Assembly (NCBI RefSeq): GCF_037975245.1
Contig: NC_092566.1
Location: 436,001-500,000 of the forward strand
Length of the DNA stretch: 64,000 bases
From: Apostichopus japonicus
Taxonomy: Eukaryota; Echinodermata; Holothuroidea; Aspidochirotida; Stichopodidae
Direction: 5' to 3'
How positions within the stretch are numbered: position 1 is the first letter of the stretch; the number at the start of each line of letters is the position of its first letter. The notes beneath the pieces were generated by a model, which saw only the letters and a program-made list of their open reading frames with translations, had not been told where the DNA came from and did not search any database. The position numbers were made by a program, and so were the translations under genes. This document shows positions 51,323 through 62,859 of this stretch, piece after piece.

Positions 51323-51898
51323 TAAACTTCCAAGCGCAATTGATAAATTTCAACGACAAACTTAAAGGAGGGATAGGTGTAACGATGTTATCAAAACCCA
51401 TCATGTTGGCATATGACACTAGATATATTTGCAAACAGAAATCTGGGATTTTAGTATATTTTAGAACGATCATGCAGCTCGCAGCATTGTAAGAAGGAAC
51501 AAATCGGGAGGTTGCTGGTATAACAATAATTGCCTTGGAGAACATGCACACAGTATCGTAAATTATGTACGGTATGACATTTTCACGCTACGTGCGGGTG
51601 TGTCTGAGTGTGTGTTTGGGGGTAGGGGGGGGGGTTGCCAACGTGTTTTTAGAACAGCAGACATGACTTTCATTTCGATGGTCAAACATTATCTTCACAG
51701 CTTTGTTTGACGCATTCTTAAAAGTGCACTAAGTCACGAGGGTCTCAAGCCTGCAGGCATTTGTATCCCATACATGAGTAAAATGAAAAAAGACATCAGA
51801 AACACGTAAACTGTAAAACTCGGTTGATTTGACGTTATTATTTTGATAGGATGATTAAACTGGTTCCATCACATTAAAGAAAACAACAACTTAATGGT

Positions 51899-51913
51899 GA
51901 CCTTTGTGACCTG
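51899..51913 (-). promoter_or_regulatory. DR3-type nuclear-receptor site
   Basis: TGACCTTTGTGACCT holds two exact TGACCT half-sites spaced by three bases, a DR3 as used by VDR/RXR-type receptors. Function here is inference. Confidence 0.3.
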
Positions 51914-52921
51914 AGCGATCAATAAATGTTGTGGTTTGTCAGTTTATTCTCTTGCTTTGCGTTATACAGTTTTTCATCTTTGGACCTAGTTGTCTCGATT
52001 TATCGTAAAAAGTTCATATAGAAAGATACATCACCGGCAATAAAAGTGAAAGTGAACCGTAAAGGTCTTTAAGGCCATGTCGAGGAACTTTAAAAAAAAA
52101 ATCAAGTCATATAATTATTCATAGAAAAGGTCGGTACATGTCATGAGCCGACTATAATACTAACTCCTATGTCGATCATGAAATGACAAGAACTTCATGA
52201 TTTACATGAAATTCAGAACGGCATTGTCAATTGTAGCACCATAATGTAAATGTAAATCTGTATGGTGAAGTTATGCATATGTATGATAACTAAATCAGTA
52301 AAGGAAGGTCCCGAGTGAAAGATATGATGGACCTCGTGTGTCGGGGGAGAGGGGGGGGGGGGGTGACAAGCCTGATCGAGCTTAGAAAATTAAAATATAC
52401 CATAGCTTTGTAAATAAAGCAGAAGGGGTTGTGGAAGAAGACAAGCAAGTAATTAACAGATTGGAAGCGTTAACAATTACAATTTAAATATAGAAACAAA
52501 AATACGAAGAGGGAATTTACTGGGATGCTGCCCCAGACCTGGCAAGACCTTAGCCAATAAACCCACCAATAGACCCACCTTAGCTAATAAAAAAGGAAAA
52601 GCTCCCTGCCCGGTGGCTGGACTGTTCCCCGGACCTTGAGTTCACTGAGAATTTCATATATAGACATATACCAAACCAGTCATGTTATATAGCCGTTATG
52701 CTGAAGATATAAATATTCATGAGGACATATTTAGAACATGATGTACGCGAAAGACGTCTGGACTTCGAGCTAATGAGTAAAGTACTTTCAACCATTTACT
52801 TTGATCATCGACCTAACTACGAATATGCAAATATATTAACATGAATATTACGAAAGTTCTTACAACAATCGTATTAAATTTAAGACTTTAAAATTAGCAT
52901 TTGTAGTGACATATCATGATG

Positions 52922-53023
52922 TGACCTTTGAACTCTCACTCAAGAAACATAGTAGACGTAGAAACCGATAGGGAGGTCAAAATACAAGGTGACATTCTCT
53001 AGTCCTTAGATGAACTTTGACCT
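52922..53023. promoter_or_regulatory. two DR1-like sites 89 bp apart
   Basis: TGACCTTTGAACT at 52922-52934 and TGAACTTTGACCT at 53011-53023. Each has one exact and one near-exact half-site with a single-base spacer. Similar pairs at 8819/8999 suggest either recurrent regulatory modules or fragments of one repeat family. Confidence 0.3.
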
Positions 53024-55404
53024 ACATGTCATCACTTCGACCGAATTCAGACACAGTACTGTGTATTTGAAAGGGACAATAATTGGTACAATGAACTATG
53101 ATTACGTTTGTCTCTTGTCATAACCGATAGTAAAATTGGGCTGCTCATGCATTATTCGGACTTTAAGTTTTCTTAACCTGTTTAAGAGACACTCTGGATA
53201 TCGATGGAAAATCATGTCCGATCTAATTTATGATTTGACCTAATATGACCTTTAGGCTACATATGCATTCAATTGTACAATACAATGCATTTGTCCACTC
53301 AAGTCGGTGTGTATATATTGAGTGGACATGTTAGTGGTATCACTCTATTGTTATGTCAGGACAACCAGCGTTGGTAATAATCAGACACATTCTGCCAAAC
53401 GTTTTCTCAGAGTTATACTTTTTGACTTGGTTTAAGTCACTTATTGAATCCAATATGGCATTCATAAAGTTGTTCGATGCTGATAAAATATATTGGTATT
53501 GATGAGTTTCAGGGCTTCAAAAGTGTACACGTGTTGTTGAAATCACTAAAGCGAACCTTTGCAGAGAACCCCTGACGTCACGTGGTACTTTCATGACAAC
53601 CAGCAGGCTATTCACCTGCTCTGAATACGTACTATTTGTCGCTATCCCATTGAGAGCTATATATAAATGTTGACAAGGCATTAAACCAGCGTACTAAGAA
53701 ATTAATTATCAATTGATAAATATCGTCCAATCTCTTTAGTCAACTTGTTTCACGCCCGAACCGAGTTCTTTTATATTTTCGTTTCCATAACAATATTTGC
53801 AGCCCATGATTATATTACCAAAGCTGATTGCTAAACCATATTATATCCATATGCCCTAAATATAATCTTCTTTTTTCATCAATATATATTTCTATATTGC
53901 CATAGTTGGTTTTACACGTGAAGGCCTTCATAAGTCCAAACTGCGCATGTTAATTTCGCGTACACTAAATTCATTTCATGTGAATCTAATATATTTTCAT
54001 CAGTTTTCTTCAGAGAAGGTCTCTTTGATATGAAAAGCGATTTTTCAGACACTTTATCCTCCGTATTTCAACCGTAAACTTAATTATGAAACAGCGAGTC
54101 GCCAACCACCGTGCTCAAATGTTGGTAGAACTTCCCAATTAAACAAGAAATCTCTAACTCTCGGCAAAACGTGTCCAATTATTTTTTCATCAATTTTAGT
54201 TATCTTAAATGTTTTCCCGCATGATGATGTCAGACTTAAGTCATATGCCGAAATATAGAGATGGAGTTTTTCTCTAATATTGATGATTTACGAAGATAGC
54301 ACCACGTGACTTCAAAATAGAACGTGATTGGTAACTGTTTTCAAGCGAAAACGGCCAACTGCAGTATCGTACGCTAGAAATTACAATTTATCGTCTTTCC
54401 TTTGTCGCAATACATGGGGACCCCCCCTCCCCCACCCCGTATTAAACAGGGTAAATTAAACTCTAAAACTCTTGTTGTTCTTGTTAGTCCTTTGTTTACA
54501 TCGGACAAATTCCGGTTTTCGAGATATACAATGGCAGACACTAAAGTAATTCATACCCTTTAGGTTTATAAGTATGATGTCTTGTACAATTCTCTTTACC
54601 CCAAAGTCTTGAAATGAGGCAATTCTGCTGAGGAATGCTTGAATGATGCGAGCAGGTTTGGCATAGTTACTGATGGCTTAATTAATAATTAGTATATACG
54701 CGAATTTAATAATTACACAGAATAACGGGTTCAAACACATGTGTTTGACCATTCAAGGGTTATGAAGTTATATTAAGTGATAATTCGTATGTTCTTTGGA
54801 AGTGAAAACTAATCAATCTTAATATCGGTAAAACATGAATATGAAAACAATCTCAGTTAAACTTTAACCTATTTTACGATTTCAGACTGTTTAATGAACC
54901 TACATGAACATGAAATTATGATTGGGATGGCTTTAAATTTAAACTCAGTTTCATTTTGTTAAGTTACGAGAAATTAATAAGCTTACAGTTCGTGTGAAGG
55001 CTTTAATTCACTCTTGCATAAGCCGACCCACTCTGAATACCAAACCAGTTCATCCCAAAAGTCTACAAAACAATAAATATAAGCACAAAACTACAAACAA
55101 TCGAATCGGGTATAAGTCCCATTGTGAAGAGGATGTTTCGATATTTCTTCATTGCGTTCAGGTAACATCAAATTATTAAAGACATTTGTTACCATTAGGC
55201 AGGATGGACCTGAAATACGCACGTAAAATGCATGAAAGCACTTCGCATAAACACAGTATTTTGGGGAAGGAGGATAAAGTCCTTTCAGTTTTATAGAAGC
55301 CTTTAACGACTCTGCGCATTTCATTTCTTTTTCCCCCCTCATTTTCGTTTTTGCATGAATAGCGTTCAATAATCAGGCCGCCAGCGGCAGAGTCTTTCGA
55401 CACG

Positions 55405-55595
55405 TTACATCGCCTCAATCCGTGTCGTTCTGTCACGCACGGCATCGGCTTTATCACTTGCTTGGATTTGCCGCCGAGCTCGGTAGACACGTACAAGCAA
55501 TTTACGGGACATTTCTCGTGCAGCGCATTCCCCAAATATGAAGAGACCGTCAATTGTCTCAACGGATTTTGTGATTGATTTTTCTGAAATATGAA
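55405..55595 (-). CDS. candidate terminal exon, unidentified
   Basis: On the minus strand TATGTATCTTCATATTTCAG, a good splice acceptor, opens a frame that stays open for about 62 codons to a TAA at 55405. It is more CpG-rich and protein-like than its surroundings, ending in an arginine-rich helix-like stretch with RVYRARRQIQ and DRTTRIEAM. A second frame over the same DNA is open even longer (to 55176), so the true frame, if any, is not settled. I recognise no family and see no matching upstream exon. Confidence 0.25.
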
Positions 55596-55913
55596 GATAC
55601 ATACACCTAGCCATAAGAATCGATCGCGGGCGCGTTCATAGGCCTACAAAAGGCAACTCAAGCGTGCAGGACGACGGCCTCGCAATACCGTTGAAATTTA
55701 TAGACGGAAAGAGTGAGAGAGAGAGATGGAGGGGGGGGGGGGGGGAGAGAAAGGACATAATAAGAGAGACAGCGATGCATAGCACTTCTCTAGTGACGGT
55801 AAAATAACCATTTACATACTGCGAGATCGCGATATAAATATATACCCCATGGTGATGACATATCTGTGCATCCTGCAGTTGCTCATATATACTAATGATA
55901 TACCTCACGTATA
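55596..55913. other. non-coding stretch with a poly-G run
   Basis: Contains a GA-rich patch and a 15-base poly-G run (55731-55745). Local CpG enrichment at 55618-55640. No gene seen. Confidence 0.45.
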
Positions 55914-56005
55914 GTCTTTACGTATATATATAGTCTTTACGTATATATGTATATATAGTCTTTACGTATATATGTATGTATAGTCTTTACGTATATATGT
56001 ATGAG
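55914..56005. repeat. TAGTCTTTACGTATATAT minisatellite
   Basis: Four copies of TAGTCTTTACGTATATAT with a variable-length TA-rich spacer, giving periods between about 22 and 31 bp. Confidence 0.9.
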
Positions 56006-56224
56006 TTTAAATGTCTTTCCAATTCCTCCCCATTTCCTCTGCCCTCTTATTTCTTCTCCGTTACTCTTCCTTAGCTGTTCCATGTACCTACCTTCCTGTA
56101 CCTCGCTCTCCCCTTGTTTTACCCTCCCTGTTGTTGAGTCTCTTATTTTGCCACACAACGAAGCAGACCTGTTGATGATCTTCAAACTTTGATCTGATAG
56201 TTGGTTAGATTACATAACATTTCC

Positions 56225-56302
56225 GGGAAGGGTTGGGTGGAGGTGAGCCGGGTGGGTGGGTGGAGGCGAGCCGGGTGGGTGGGTGGAGGCGGTGAAGCAG
56301 GT
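56225..56302. repeat. G-rich minisatellite, G-quadruplex candidate
   Basis: GAGCCGGGTGGGTGGGTGGAGGC-type units (shown in part: GGGTGGGTGGGTGGAGG) repeated about three times with 26-bp spacing. Runs of three G separated by single bases are the classic G-quadruplex pattern on the plus strand. Confidence 0.75.
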
Positions 56303-56576
56303 GGTTTTTAACTAAATGTTTATCCCTAAAATCCCTGCTGAAACAAAATATTCAGAAGATGTCCGTTCGATTGAAATTAATTTAACAGAATTGCTATAGC
56401 TTTGGTTTACACGCTGTTCTGATTTACATATATATATACATATTCATAACCGTATATGCAGAAACACCAAGACCTCAAGTTTTTTTCATCTCTCAAGACA
56501 AGTTATAATGTGGCAAGTTGCATTGCCTCAAGAAGTACGGTATTGTATGATATTACATGTGATGCAGTATTTCTCG

Positions 56577-56615
56577 GGTTAGGGTTAGGGTTAACCCTAG
56601 GGGTTAACCCTAACC
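56577..56615. repeat. short interstitial telomere-repeat island, head-to-head
   Basis: TTAGGG units run into CCCTAA units: two GGGTTAACCC junctions (56588-56597 and 56601-56610) are flanked by GGTTAGGGTTAGGG on the left and CCCTAACC on the right. The whole is nearly palindromic. Confidence 0.85.
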
Positions 56616-59515
56616 ATAGGGTTTTCCCGGTCCACATGGTACGTCATTCATTGGGCTGTATCATGCATGATGACATTGCTCGACATATTAAACTGTGTAC
56701 AAAACGGTACTCTTGAGAAATACTGTCATGTGAGGATTGGTTGGCAGAAACTATTTTTTGATATATATCACCATACTAATAACGTATAACTTATTTCAAT
56801 TTATTCATTTATTCTTTGTCACCAGTGCGAGACTGTGGGATAAGAAGTAATACAAACTTTTAGGGATCCCTTATATATCGTACAATTCCATTAAATATTC
56901 CACACGAGGCACCCTCGGTTTTGTGATACGTATCATTTATTCCAAAAACATTAAAACGTTAAAACCTATAACGATCACGCGTTGGTTTGGCACGTTGAAG
57001 AGTCGTGAGCATTATTCCACCGTTAAGTATATTATTCCCCATTGTGAGCCTCGGTTAATACAAACCATCAATTTGGCTATATTTATCAACAACTATATGA
57101 ACAAGCCTTATCTATAACACTAAATATTGATATCTTTAAGCTTATCAGCGTCATTTAGATCGTGTTTAAAATTACCCCTTCGAACGTTTGCACTTTGCAA
57201 ACGAGGTGTGCTTGGCTGCGTAAATAGGACTGCTTGAGGCTATCCGGGGCCAACTTTATGATTTCAAAAGAAGACGACGGATAATACGTTTTTTACTTCC
57301 TCCGATTTTACAGATTATCATTTTCGTTCTGCGGTGATGTCCAGTTGTTGTTTTTCATCATAATTCATTTAATTCTGTTTCAGAATTAATCGATCAACGC
57401 GCAAGATCGTCAGGCTAAGATTCCGGATTATTCGCGGTCATTCTATCATTTTCTAAGTGTTCGTAAAGGTTTCCGTAGTAGTTTATTGGCCTCTTTCATC
57501 AAGCGGCCTATTGGTAGGATGGCTTTGTGTCATCGAAAGAAACATGCAAAGAGTATATATGCAGATGAACTACTCAAGCAGTTTTTATGCGTTGCAACAT
57601 AAAACTCTTTAACATTTAGCGATTCTAACTAAATACTACTTTGGCAGTCACCCCTCCCGCCCCTTCCCCTCCCGCCCTTCCCACTCCCGCCCCTCCCTTA
57701 GCTCAACACAACCCTCTCTTAAAGGTGAATGCCTAACACACGCACCAACTGGTAGCCAAACTCTACATTCATAAAATCGTGTGTGAAAATGTGTATATAT
57801 GAAACTTATAGGGAAGTTAAAAGAACAACAAGAGATTCTGGCCACATTTCGTACAAACGAACCACACCCCACCAATACCGTATACTTCCCAAAACTGCAG
57901 CCTTTAGTGGTCGTTTTAACCACACTATAACAATGATTGCAAATTCGCTTTGTTTTTTGTTGTTACGCCGTATGTCCCTCTGTATGTTAAAATGTCTGTC
58001 GATCTGCTAAACTGTGTGACTGTCTAAAGTAACGGTTTGCACACTACACGTATATGTGTATTATAACGATGGTATATATTAGAATTAGTTCTCCCACTTA
58101 AAGTGATTAGTACACATAATGTCTGGTATTGTCTGTAAATATACAGAAAGGAGGAACGGTGTCAAATTACAATGAAAATATCACATCACGTCATAGGCTG
58201 TTAGACGATCTTCTACCTTTAAGTCACCTCCACACCCCCCACACCCCAACCCAACCCCCCCCCACACCCCACCCCACCCATGGCTGCTACAGGTATATCT
58301 GACCCTGTCAGTTCTCTTGTCTGGTGAATTATAGTTTCCTCTTGGTTGGGGTGGATACATTTAGTCTGTTTAGTGCACTGATGGATCCATAATTTCTCGG
58401 AAGTGGTGAGACAGATATCGGTCGACACCGAAATTATACTTCCGCAATAGTGGTGCATCCGAGAAAACATTGGTAAAAGTAGAGAATACCTGCGCGCGAA
58501 CTGTGCTCCATGTTTCCTTATGTGAGGAGAAGAGACGACCTCGGTCTCTCTCCCTACATCCGCCCCTATATACTTCAATATGAACAGTATACAGGTGCCA
58601 CGCAACATTTCACCATGGTCATTGTTGCCTAGAGACGGAAAACTAACTTTCTGTTACAAGACGGAGCATGTTATATTCTTCAACAATTAACACCTTACTG
58701 TATTTTATCAGGGAGTTGTTATTATCTGCCATGTTTATGTTGTTCATGCTTTGGAGTGAGCCCGTATATGGCTTCATACTAATAACTGCAGTAATGCTTT
58801 ATGACGTAATCATCTCTTCATATTAGTTAATATATCTTCTCTCCTATTACAGTTAGCCTGGTTAGGCCTACAATAAACAGTTAAATTGATATGGTAACTT
58901 CATTAACAAAAGACAAAACCTGCAAATTCACCTTATAGAACAATACCGCGATCAGCATATCCTAACAACACACACGCTAAAATATATCCAACTGCAATGT
59001 GTTTCTTTAAATGTGTTCCATAACCTTTGCAATATTCGGAAAGCAACGCCATGTATTTTGTTAATGTCCTAGAAACGTGCCTTTTTCGCTGTAATCGTTA
59101 ACCATACTTAAGCCATACCTCTAAATCATAACGCGGTTTTAAATTCAACGTTTGTGAAATATTAATGATTTCAACAAATAGTAATATTGCGTTTTTGGAC
59201 TTATACATGCGTTAGTGGATTATAATTAACGGTTTCAACCGGATGAATTCGTGACATCGAATCGTGCATGGAACGCCGTTTGTGACAATCAATATGAACA
59301 ATTAATGTGGTTGCTCTCTATATCAAGTTGATGAAGCTCAAAACTAGCTTCATCTTTGTGTCAAGGTGTTACGCATTGCTTCCTAGATGTACGTAGGTGG
59401 GAGATCAGTTGAGGAGTTTTTTTTAGCATTTTATCTCCTTAAGCAAGTTAGAGTCTGCATAGATGTTATCATTACGAGATGTTTCATCCGGTTCTCACTT
59501 GCCTACATCAGTGTT
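56616..59515. other. non-coding stretch, no gene seen
   Basis: Pyrimidine-rich patch with CCCGCCC and CCTCCC motifs at 57650-57705, and a C-rich, i-motif-like patch at 58228-58280. No coding exon recognised. Confidence 0.45.
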
Positions 59516-59953
59516 CATTGGCGTAGGAGGCGGGGGCTGGGGGGGGGGGTGCAGCCCCCAACCAAATAGTTTTGTGAAAATTCGGGCAATATGCTGAGAA
59601 CTTCTCGGGCACCTACTGAAAGTTAAATAGTTGCAATGATCAGTGTAGCTAAAGGAAATCAATAGTTTAAATAAAAATCTCCTTGGTAATTAAAAGTTCT
59701 AAGCTTGCCCGACTAATTTGCCATTACTAATGTAAAAGAGAGTTTTGACATAATTGGCCCTTCATGCTTTTTCTCCATCTTCATAAGATGTTTCGTTGTT
59801 TACATTAGCATACCGCGGATGATGCGATGTAATAACCGATACATGCCTAACTTATATGTACATTAACAAGTTGGAAACATTTTGGTAATATTTTTCGGGC
59901 AAGTCGTTACAGCCCCCCCCCCCCCCAAATCAAATTGGGCCCGTACGCCTATG
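59516..59953. mobile_element. candidate inverted-repeat element with poly-G/poly-C arms
   Basis: CATTGGCGTAGG at the left (59516-59527) is inverted at the right as CCGTACGCCTATG (59941-59953). Inside each end lies a G or C homopolymer (59539-59549 and 59923-59936) beside CAGCCCCC. The arrangement suggests a 438-bp non-autonomous transposon with short terminal repeats. No coding content; target duplication unclear. Confidence 0.45.
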
Positions 59954-61299
59954 TCATTGTTGTATCGTTATTGAATATATCCCATAATACCACTATGAAT
60001 GTCCATGTAAGATAGCGTCCCTTGCAAAGACTAAACAATATACATATGAGTATTCATTTACCAAACATATAGTATTGACCCATGTGCACATCAAGATATC
60101 CCTTGACACAATGTGTATACTCTGCAACGAACTTAGGAATTTGATGCGATCATAGAAACAATTCCAAAGTGTGCGACGATTGCTTCAATAATTTAAAGGA
60201 AATTATTTAAGCCAATGACTTACAATGGCATTTTGGTCTACTATCGAATTGCTACATTTTCAATATTTTTTATTGTTATCTAAATCAACTTATAAAGCTG
60301 TTGATAACTATCAAAATGAACCAAACAGTACTTTAACAGATGAAACTTAATGTGCAATTCTCCAATAATTGTATATTTTTGTGTTTTAACGTGTCAAGAC
60401 ACAAAGCCAAGGCTATAGCATAACATTATATGAAGTCAATACTCTAAACGTCGAGACTACCATGGACGCTCAGAGGCGATAAAATGACAACTAAAAAGTT
60501 CGCTTTGTTCAATCAGTGAGTTGTTATGGAACAACTCCCTGGTTCAATCAGTGAGTTCGTTGCCATATTATGCATAGGTTGTTAGATTACGGAGCGACTC
60601 CCTGCTGTGCAATGCAAGCACCAACCTTGTTTGACTGTATAGTTATGGTTTAGGGTTATCATGCCGACTTATACCGATGAGTAAGCCAGTGAGATACTCC
60701 ATGACTTAGCTATGGTTTGTGCATGTAATGGTCTTGTCAACAAACCTTCATAAATCAACATTTCTGGTTTTGGGACAAAGGAAAGAGAAGGACCACAACA
60801 GGACGCAGTCGCGGCTAACATCCGGGATCATCCGGAGGAATTGAGTCACCGTGCCTCGTCGTCATGTTGACGTTGGGTGGCTAACGATCAAAGACAAACG
60901 CAAAGACCAGGGACATTTGTCTGATTATTCTTCCTGTTCTGAAAGACTGTAAACAAACTTTAAATACTATTTAATATCGACAGACATAATTCTGATTTCA
61001 TGTACAAGGCGTGCGTGAAGGTATTAGGAAGCTCCCGGCCTGTTTGTATGAATTCCAGCACACTTGGCATTGCCTTCTCCATGTTATTACGACACGTACA
61101 AACTGCATGTCACATCCGTGAATGACAAACCTAGTTTTGTGTAAGAGGCTGAGGGTTCGCCTTATCGTAGGATAACGACGAACAGATTCTGTCGCCCATG
61201 TTAAACTGCTCTTTTGTGTAAGTCAATGTTGATACAAGTTGTGTGCAACTTTGTAAAGAGTCATGACTCCCAGCTATATACAATTTGCAATGTCGTTTA
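59954..61299. other. non-coding stretch with one palindrome
   Basis: A perfect 20-base palindromic hairpin GAGTTGTTATGGAACAACTC lies at 60518-60537; a slightly shorter relative is inside the 37.6 kb MITE. No gene recognised. Confidence 0.45.
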
Positions 61300-62145
61300 A
61301 AAGGCCAGGGCTCGAATCACCCTACTATATGCAGTGTTGTAACGGACCAAGACTACAGTCACATACTAGTGCAGTATTGTAAATTGTCAGGGCTCGAATC
61401 ACCATACTATATGCAGTGTTATAAGGGACCAAGACTACAGTCACATACTAGTGCAGTATTTTAAAGGTCCAGGGCTCGAATCACCCTACTATATGCAGTG
61501 TTGTAACGGACCAAGACTACAGTCACATACTAGTGCAGTATTGTAAAGGTCCAGGGCTCGAATCACCATACTATATGCAGCGTTGTGAGGGACAAAGACT
61601 ACAGTCACATACTAGTGCAGTATTGTAAAGGTCCAGGGCTCGAATCACCCTACTATATGCAGTGTTGTAACGGACCAAGACTACAGTCACATACTAGTGC
61701 AGTATTGTAAATTGTCAGGGCTCGAATCACCATACTATATGCAGTGTTATAAGGGACCAAGACTACAGTCACATACTAGTGCAGTATTGTAAAGGTCCAG
61801 GGCTCGAATCACCATACTATATGCAGCGTTGTGAGGGACAAAGACTACAGTCACATACCAGTGCAGTATTGTAAGGGACAGGGCTCGAATCACCATACTA
61901 TATGCAGTGTTGTAAGGGACCAAGACTACAGTCCCATACCAGTGCAGTATTGTAAAGGACAGGGCTCGAATCACCCTACTATATGCAGTGTTATAAGGGA
62001 CCAAGACTAGAGTCACATGCTAGTGCAGTATTGTAAAGGAACAGGGCTCGAATCACCCTACTACATGCAGTGTTGTAAGGGACCAAGACTAGAGTCCCAT
62101 ACCAGTGCAGTATTGTAAAGGGACAGGGCTCGAATCTCCCTGGTG
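61300..62145. repeat. 82-bp satellite array, about 11 copies
   Basis: CAGGGCTCGAATCACC or a close variant recurs at 61306, 61388, 61470, 61552, 61634, 61716, 61798, 61879, 61960, 62042 and 62124, a period of 81-82 bp. Units also carry CTATATGCAGTGTTGTAA and CAAGACTACAGTCACATAC. Variant units recur (those at 61388 and 61716 are alike, as are 61552 and 61798), showing multi-unit duplications. A minus-strand frame through it is a by-product. Confidence 0.95.
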
Positions 62146-62551
62146 TTGGGTAGGGTCGTGACTGGAGCTACTTGCTTCAATGTGTAATGTTGACTCTTGC
62201 TGTATTCTAAAGAGTAATGGATGACTATGTTACAGTAGGATTAGTAGCAGTGCCTAATCAGATTGATGATATTACCAAACTTGCTTAAAATTCCCTGCTT
62301 ATTGCAAGCAGCAGACTATTTCGCTTTAAAGCTTGTATAGTAGATCAAAACGTCTTCTATCAGAGGTTTTGGCTGAAGGGAATGGTTTTCCTGAGTCGGT
62401 TGTGATATAGGGTTAAGAATGTTTTAGAAATTATATTAAGAATTGCAAGAAGATTTGGCATAGTGTTATGAAATAGTGATACCATCTCTTTGATGTTACC
62501 GAAAAACTCCATCGAGACACCTTACGGGCCTCTTATGTATTTATCTAGGTC
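62146..62551. other. non-coding stretch, no gene seen
   Basis: Sequence between the satellite and the next protein-like frame; nothing recognised. Confidence 0.4.
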
Positions 62552-62761
62552 ATGGATTCAGTTTTCCCACGAGAAGTTTTTAACTATCTTATTGAATCTT
62601 GGTACAGGGCCTTTTCCCAAAATAGATACCATTATGTCTGTGGAACATTCGAGAAGGTTCTCTCACGTGGTATGGAAGTTTCCATAGAAAGGGGATGGAC
62701 TTCCAAACTCCCAACCAATCAGGGCAGATCAGTGCCAGCGCACTTATTTTTATATCATTAA
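62552..62761 (+). CDS. protein-like open frame, unidentified
   Basis: A 69-codon frame from ATG to stop. It is rich in aromatic and charged residues (SWYRAFSQNRYHYV, SRGMEVSIERGW). A possible splice acceptor (TTATCTAG then GTC) lies just upstream and a possible donor (CACGTG followed by GTATGG) inside, so it could be one exon. A second frame over the same DNA is also open (62490-62687), which weakens the case. No family recognised; it may be part of a repeat or host gene fragment next to the retrotransposon. Confidence 0.2.
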   Translation: MDSVFPREVFNYLIESWYRAFSQNRYHYVCGTFEKVLSRGMEVSIERGWTSKLPTNQGRSVPAHLFLYH

Positions 62762-62859
62762 GCTAATACAGGATGGTCAGTTTATTGGCTGCCTACTGAT
62801 TATGCGCAGTGAGATTTTATGGAAGTAAGGTTTAAAAGTAAAAGGAGGCCGAAAATTTG

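Larger units (their letters stand above)
51323..55404. other. non-coding stretch, no gene seen
   Basis: AT-rich DNA with poly-G runs at 51625-51634 and 52351-52363. A perfect hairpin GTCCACTCAA/TTGAGTGGAC lies at 53293-53302 with 53318-53327. Nuclear-receptor-like repeats at 51899, 52922 and 53011 are listed separately. No gene supported. Confidence 0.45.

Noticed and set aside
50065-51551. Long minus-strand frames with 11-residue repeats
   Set aside because: They are by-products of the 33-bp satellite; several frames are open at once and none has a distinct non-repeat domain.
61747-62016. 89-codon minus-strand frame
   Set aside because: It lies wholly within the 82-bp satellite and follows its periodicity.
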